Source of the DNA: Streptomyces sp. YIM 121038
Lineage (GTDB): Bacteria; Actinomycetota; Actinomycetes; Streptomycetales; Streptomycetaceae
Length of the DNA stretch: 64,000 bases
NCBI RefSeq assembly: GCF_006088715.1
Contig: NZ_CP030771.1
Span: 2,232,001-2,296,000, forward strand
Reading direction: 5' to 3'
Notes under the pieces: generated by a model
What the model was told of the DNA's origin: nothing
Seen by the model: the letters and a program-made list of their open reading frames with translations, nothing else
Database searches by the model: none
In this document: one piece after another, positions 60,342 to 64,000 of the stretch
Layout: the number at the start of each line of letters is the position of its first letter
Numbering within the stretch: position 1 is the stretch's first letter
Translations under genes and position numbers: made by a program

Positions 60342-63185
60342 ATGCTCGAAGGCCGCACCGAAGAACTGCACCAGCTGACGTCCCTGCTCGCCCTGGCCCG
60401 CACGGGACACAGCGCGGCCCTCGTCCTGCGCGGCGAGGCCGGAATCGGCAAGTCCGCTCTGCTCGGGGCGGTGGCGGCGGACGGCGCGGGGGCGGACGGC
60501 ACGCCGTCGGCCGCCCCGTGGGGACGGGTGCTGCGCACCACCGGTGTGGAGGCCGAGAGCGAACTCCCCTTCGCGGGCCTGCACATGCTCCTGCACCAGG
60601 TGACCGACCGCGTCGACGCGCTGCCCGCCCCGCAGGCCGCGGCCCTGCGCACCGCGCTCGGCCTCGCGGGCGGGACGCACGGCGGCCCTGGCGACCGGTT
60701 CCTGACGGGCGTCGCCCTGCTGACCCTGCTGTCCGAACTCGCCGACGACGGGCCGCTGCTGTGCGTCGTGGACGACGCGCACTGGCTCGACCACGCGTCG
60801 GCGGACGCGCTGCTGTTCGCCGCGCGACGGCTCACGGCCGAGGGCGTGGTCATGCTGTTCGCGGCCCGCGAGCCGCACGCGCCGCCGTTCCCCGCCGCGG
60901 GCCTGCCCGAGCTGCGCCTGACCGGGATCGACGACGACGCCGCGGACCGGATCCTCGCCGCGCACGCCGCGGACCTGCCGCCGTACGTACGCCGTCAGCT
61001 GCTCGCCGAGGCGGGCGGCAACCCCCTGGCCCTGCGCGAGCTGCCCGCCGCCCAGCGCGAGGGGCAGCTCGTGGCGTCCGGGCCGCCGTCCGCGCCGGTG
61101 CCGGGCCCCTCCCGCGTGCAGCAGGCGTTCGCCGACCGCATCGCCGCGCTGCCGGAGGCCACCCGCACCCTGCTGCTCGTCGCGGCGGCCGAGGGCACCG
61201 GCGACCTGGAGACCACCGCGGCCGCCGCCGCCCGGCTCGGGGCCGCCGTCGCCGACCTGGAGCCCGCCGAGCGCAAGCAGCTCCTTCGGGCCGAGGCCGG
61301 GCGGCTCGTCTTCCGGCACCCCCTGATCCGTACCGCCGCCTACCGCGGCGCCCCGCTCGGCGCCCGCCTCGCCGCCCACGCCGCCCTCGCCGAGGCCCTG
61401 CCGTGCGTCGGCCAGGTCGACCGCCGCGCCTGGCACCTGGCCGCGGCCACCACCGAGCCCGACGAGCACGTCGCGTCCGTCCTGGAGCGGACCGCCGAGC
61501 ACGCCCGGGCGCGCGGCGGCTACGCGGCCGAGGCCGCCGCCTTCGAACGGGCCGCGCAGCTCACCCCGGACAGCGCGGAGCGCGCCCGGCGCCTGGCGCT
61601 CGCGGCCTCGGCGGCGGCCGACGCGGGCCACGGCGACCACGCCGCCCGGCTCGCGGGCAGCGCGACCCCGCATCTGACGGACCCGGCGCTGCTCGCCCGC
61701 CTCGCACGGGTCCGCGCGGGCGTGGCCCGCGAGCGCGACCAGCTGGAGGCCGCGCACACGGTCCTCGTGGACACCGCGTCGGCCCTCGCCGAACGGGCCC
61801 CGGAGACGGCGGCGCGCCTGCTGTACGAGGCGATGACGGCGGCCTGGACGTCCGGCCACCGCACGGCGGTCGACGCCGTCGTGGAGCGGGCGGCCGCACT
61901 CGGCGTCGAGCCGTCGCCCTCGGCGCCGCCCTATCTGCCCGCCGTCACGGGCCTCGCGCGGCTCGCCGCGGGCGACACCGGCGCGGCCCTGCCCCCGCTG
62001 CGGCGCCTCTTCGACGCCGCGCGGAGCCGGGAACACGGCCTCGACCTGCGCGAGCGGGCCTCCGTCGCCGGGTGGTTCGCGCCGCTCGGCGACCTTCAGG
62101 GCGGCGTCGAGCTGGCCGCGGACCTGGAGCACGAGTGCCGCGAGCAGGGCGCGGTGGGGCCGCTGCCGCTGGTGCTGCTCCAGCGGGCCAGGGCGCGCGT
62201 GCTGCTCGGCCGCCACGGCTGCGCCCTCGCGGGCGCGGAGGACGGCGTCCGCATCGCCCGCGACAGCGGCCAGCACCACTACGCGCACCAGCTGACGGGC
62301 GTCCTCGCCCATCTCGCGGCGCTGGACGGGGACGAGGCCCGCGTCCGGGAGCTCGCCGGGCACCTCGACCCGCGGCAGGCACCGCCGGGGCGGGTGTGGG
62401 GCGCGGCCGCCCTGCCCCTGCTCGAACTGGGCCTCGGCCGCTACGAGGCGGCGCTGCGCGGCTACGAGGACCTGGCGGCGGGCCCCGCGGGCCACACGGT
62501 GGTGGCGCTGCACTGTCTGCCGGACCACGTCGAGGCGGCGGTGCGGGCCGGGCGGCCCGACGCGGCGCACGAGGCGGCACGGCGGTACGCGGACTGGGCG
62601 GAGCACACGGGCGCGGCATGGGCGCGCGCCATCGCGGCGCGCTGCCGCGCCCTGCTAGCCGACGAGGCGACGGCGCAGACGGCCCCGACGGCGACCTCGG
62701 CACCCTCCGCGCACTCCGCGTACTCCGCGTACTCCGCCTACGAGGAGGCCCTGACGCTGCACACCGGCGACGGCAGGCCCTTCGAGCAGGCCCGTACGCG
62801 ACTGCTGTTCGGGGAGTGGCTGCGCCGGGCGGGCCGCAGGAGCGAGGCCCGTGCCCCGCTGCGCGCGGCCCTGGACGCGTTCGAGCAGATCGGGGCGGCG
62901 CCGTGGGCGGGCCGGGCCCGCGCGGAGCTGCGGGCCACGGGCGAGAGCCGGGCGCGGCAGGGCGGCGGGCGGGTGCCGCTGGAGCGGCTCACGCCGCAGG
63001 AGCGTCAGGTGGTGCGGCTCGCGGCGGCGGGGATGACCAACCGCGACATCGGCGCCCAGCTGTTCCTGTCCCCGCGCACGGTGGGCTACCACCTGTACAA
63101 CGCGTATCCGAAGCTGGGGGTGTCCTCACGGGGCGAGCTGACCCGCCTCGGCTTCGGGGCGGAGGAGGAAGAGCTGAGCGCCTGA
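60342..63185 (+). CDS. Large ATP-binding LuxR-family regulator (LAL/MalT-like)
   Basis: The protein has 947 residues. The P-loop GEAGIGKS is at 31-38 and the Walker B-like LLCVVDDAHWLDH near 140-152. A long helical (TPR-like) middle is followed by a C-terminal LuxR helix-turn-helix with LTPQERQVVRLAAAGMTNRDIGAQLFLSPRTVGYHLYNAYPKLGVSSR (about 885-932). Such proteins are often cluster-specific activators that sense a small molecule. It lies 71 bases after the reductase pair. A short in-frame repeat at about 62705-62740 encodes SAYSAYSAY. Possibly a regulator of the MFS/reductase genes. Confidence 0.9.
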   Translation: MLEGRTEELHQLTSLLALARTGHSAALVLRGEAGIGKSALLGAVAADGAGADGTPSAAPWGRVLRTTGVEAESELPFAGLHMLLHQVTDRVDALPAPQAAALRTALGLAGGTHGGPGDRFLTGVALLTLLSELADDGPLLCVVDDAHWLDHASADALLFAARRLTAEGVVMLFAAREPHAPPFPAAGLPELRLTGIDDDAADRILAAHAADLPPYVRRQLLAEAGGNPLALRELPAAQREGQLVASGPPSAPVPGPSRVQQAFADRIAALPEATRTLLLVAAAEGTGDLETTAAAAARLGAAVADLEPAERKQLLRAEAGRLVFRHPLIRTAAYRGAPLGARLAAHAALAEALPCVGQVDRRAWHLAAATTEPDEHVASVLERTAEHARARGGYAAEAAAFERAAQLTPDSAERARRLALAASAAADAGHGDHAARLAGSATPHLTDPALLARLARVRAGVARERDQLEAAHTVLVDTASALAERAPETAARLLYEAMTAAWTSGHRTAVDAVVERAAALGVEPSPSAPPYLPAVTGLARLAAGDTGAALPPLRRLFDAARSREHGLDLRERASVAGWFAPLGDLQGGVELAADLEHECREQGAVGPLPLVLLQRARARVLLGRHGCALAGAEDGVRIARDSGQHHYAHQLTGVLAHLAALDGDEARVRELAGHLDPRQAPPGRVWGAAALPLLELGLGRYEAALRGYEDLAAGPAGHTVVALHCLPDHVEAAVRAGRPDAAHEAARRYADWAEHTGAAWARAIAARCRALLADEATAQTAPTATSAPSAHSAYSAYSAYEEALTLHTGDGRPFEQARTRLLFGEWLRRAGRRSEARAPLRAALDAFEQIGAAPWAGRARAELRATGESRARQGGGRVPLERLTPQERQVVRLAAAGMTNRDIGAQLFLSPRTVGYHLYNAYPKLGVSSRGELTRLGFGAEEEELSA

Positions 63186-63186
63186 G

Positions 63187-63201
63187 CGCCCCGGAGGGGC
63201 G
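63187..63201 (+). terminator. Short hairpin after the LuxR gene
   Basis: CGCCCC (63187-63192) pairs with GGGGCG (63196-63201) right after the stop. It is weak and has no U-run. Confidence 0.35.
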
Positions 63202-63296
63202 GAGTTGCCGGTACCCGCCGCGTGCCGGGAGTGACGGCGGGGAGAGGGGGAAGCGCGGGCACCCCAGGGCGAGGCCAGAGGCACCCGCGCCCGAGG

Positions 63297-63566
63297 TCAG
63301 TGGCCGCCGAAAAGCGAGCGGCGCAGTCTGCGCAGCGGTGCGAACAGCGAGACACGGCGCACCTGCGCGCGCTTGCCGCCCCGGTCGTGCGCGGCGCCAC
63401 GCGAGGTGAGCTCACGCATCAGCAGGGTCGCCTCGGCCGCCTCGCGCTGCGGGACGGCGGGGCCGCCCAGCACCGAGAGATGGCGGTCGAGACGCGAACT
63501 GCTCGCGCCGCTCCCACATGTGATCGCAGGGACCCTCGCCCTGCTGCGCACTGTTATCTGTTCCAT
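63297..63566 (-). CDS. Hypothetical protein, 89 aa, basic
   Basis: The family is not recognised. ATG 63566 follows GGGGAGTGAC. The middle (SSSRLDRHLSVLGGPAVPQREAAEATLLMRELTSRG) looks helical, and the C-terminus is very basic (KRAQVRRVSLFAPLRRLRRSLFG), which could bind nucleic acid or a membrane. It is convergent with the LuxR gene. A longer frame to 63668 lacks a ribosome site. Confidence 0.55.
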   Translation of the reverse strand: MEQITVRSRARVPAITCGSGASSSRLDRHLSVLGGPAVPQREAAEATLLMRELTSRGAAHDRGGKRAQVRRVSLFAPLRRLRRSLFGGH

Positions 63567-63682
63567 GTCACTCCCCACCCGTACGAGGGCACCCGGCCCA
63601 GGGCAGGTTAACCCTATCGCCCCACCATGACACTCGTGTATCCCGGTGGCGGGATTCACCTTCTCCACAAGGACGTTGACGG

Positions 63683-64000
63683 TTACTCTCCGAATCCAAC
63701 TGATTCCAGGGTGAGTTGGACGAGGGGCTTACTTGTGGGCCGCGCGGAGCCGCCGTCGCGTTCGACGGTGACAGCGAGTGATTTCGCTCGCGTGCTGAGA
63801 TCCTTCGCGACCACCGGCGTTTCGCCATCGAGCAGCCCGAGCGAACGGGGCGCGGCACCGGCGCGCATCACCCACAGTTGATGCGCGCGCCCGTCCGGAG
63901 GCCGGCCCAGGCCGGTGACGCTCACCACGGCCCGCCGCTCCGCACGGGACGCGATCACACCGATCCCCCGTCCCCGCGCGTCCCGGCCGGTGCTCGCGCG
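63683..64000 (-). CDS. Anti-sigma-K factor RskA-like, C-terminal part, runs off the window
   Basis: The visible residues match the extracytoplasmic RskA domain: VVSVTGLGRPPDGRAHQLWVMRAGAAPRSLGLLDGETPVV, LAVTVERDGGSA and PLVQLTLESVGFGE at the end. RskA holds a SigK-type ECF sigma factor at the membrane until released by proteolysis. The frame stays open to base 64000, so the N-terminal anti-sigma and membrane segments and probably the sigma gene lie beyond the window. GTG 63958 is only an internal codon. Confidence 0.82.
   Translation of the reverse strand, partial: RASTGRDARGRGIGVIASRAERRAVVSVTGLGRPPDGRAHQLWVMRAGAAPRSLGLLDGETPVVAKDLSTRAKSLAVTVERDGGSARPTSKPLVQLTLESVGFGE

Overview
The window is high-GC actinobacterial DNA and almost certainly a Streptomyces chromosome. 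It has GC-rich third codon positions, many GTG starts, a long and a short chaplin gene side by side, a sortase LAETG signal, SoxR without SoxS, and a gene order I recognise from memory as the chpC/chpH - gluconate - soxR - hmgA neighbourhood of S. coelicolor. Nothing was searched; family names rest on motifs read from the sequence.

Region 1 (1 to about 7.5 kb) is a degraded or mosaic phage-like or integrative element. It holds a gp10-like head-tail protein, an XRE regulator, a winged-helix replication-type protein whose gene contains a five-iteron array plus perfect hairpins (a candidate origin inside the gene), an orphan Phd-type antitoxin with a Cys tail, a serine recombinase with an N-terminal zinc-finger extension, two related Cys/His-rich mini-proteins, and a capsid maturation protease whose 5' end looks frameshifted.

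Region 2 (7.5-11 kb) returns to core chromosome: a DUF5703 gene, chpC and chpH (aerial hyphae surface amyloids), an M20 peptidase and tRNA-Leu(GAG). Region 3 (11-17.6 kb), directly after the tRNA, carries the most surprising gene of the window. This is a secreted protein with the complete four-cysteine signature of insect chemosensory (OS-D) proteins. It is divergent from a ThDP enzyme, which is followed by a 952-residue fusion of a catalase-like domain to an alpha-dioxygenase/cyclooxygenase-type heme peroxidase, and by a YchJ-like protein.

Region 4 (17.7-29.2 kb) contains the gluconate module (gntR, gntK, gntP), an APC permease, a flavin dehydrogenase, a DMT exporter, a Nudix-DUF202-DUF202 operon, a quinone reductase and a His-rich metal-binding protein. 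Region 5 (29.3-33.3 kb) is a lipid-catabolism cluster: an aminoglycoside-phosphotransferase-like kinase followed by an acyl-CoA dehydrogenase (the two halves of ACAD11 as separate genes), a TetR regulator and an SDR. A 13-bp motif, CATACCGACYGGT, recurs before the kinase, the SDR and a molybdopterin oxidoreductase 20 kb away.

Region 6 (33.5-47.2 kb) has an erythromycin-esterase-like enzyme, an alpha/beta hydrolase, a penicillin acylase, soxR, a MaoC hydratase, acyl-CoA, alcohol and aldehyde dehydrogenases, and two TetR genes, each with matching palindromes at two promoters. Region 7 (47.3-64 kb) has a citrate-type transporter, MFS exporters, a molybdopterin oxidoreductase, hmgA and a HutC-type regulator, an orphan type-ISP-like protein, two tandem quinone reductases divergent from an MFS exporter, a large LuxR ATPase and the end of an anti-sigma-K gene.
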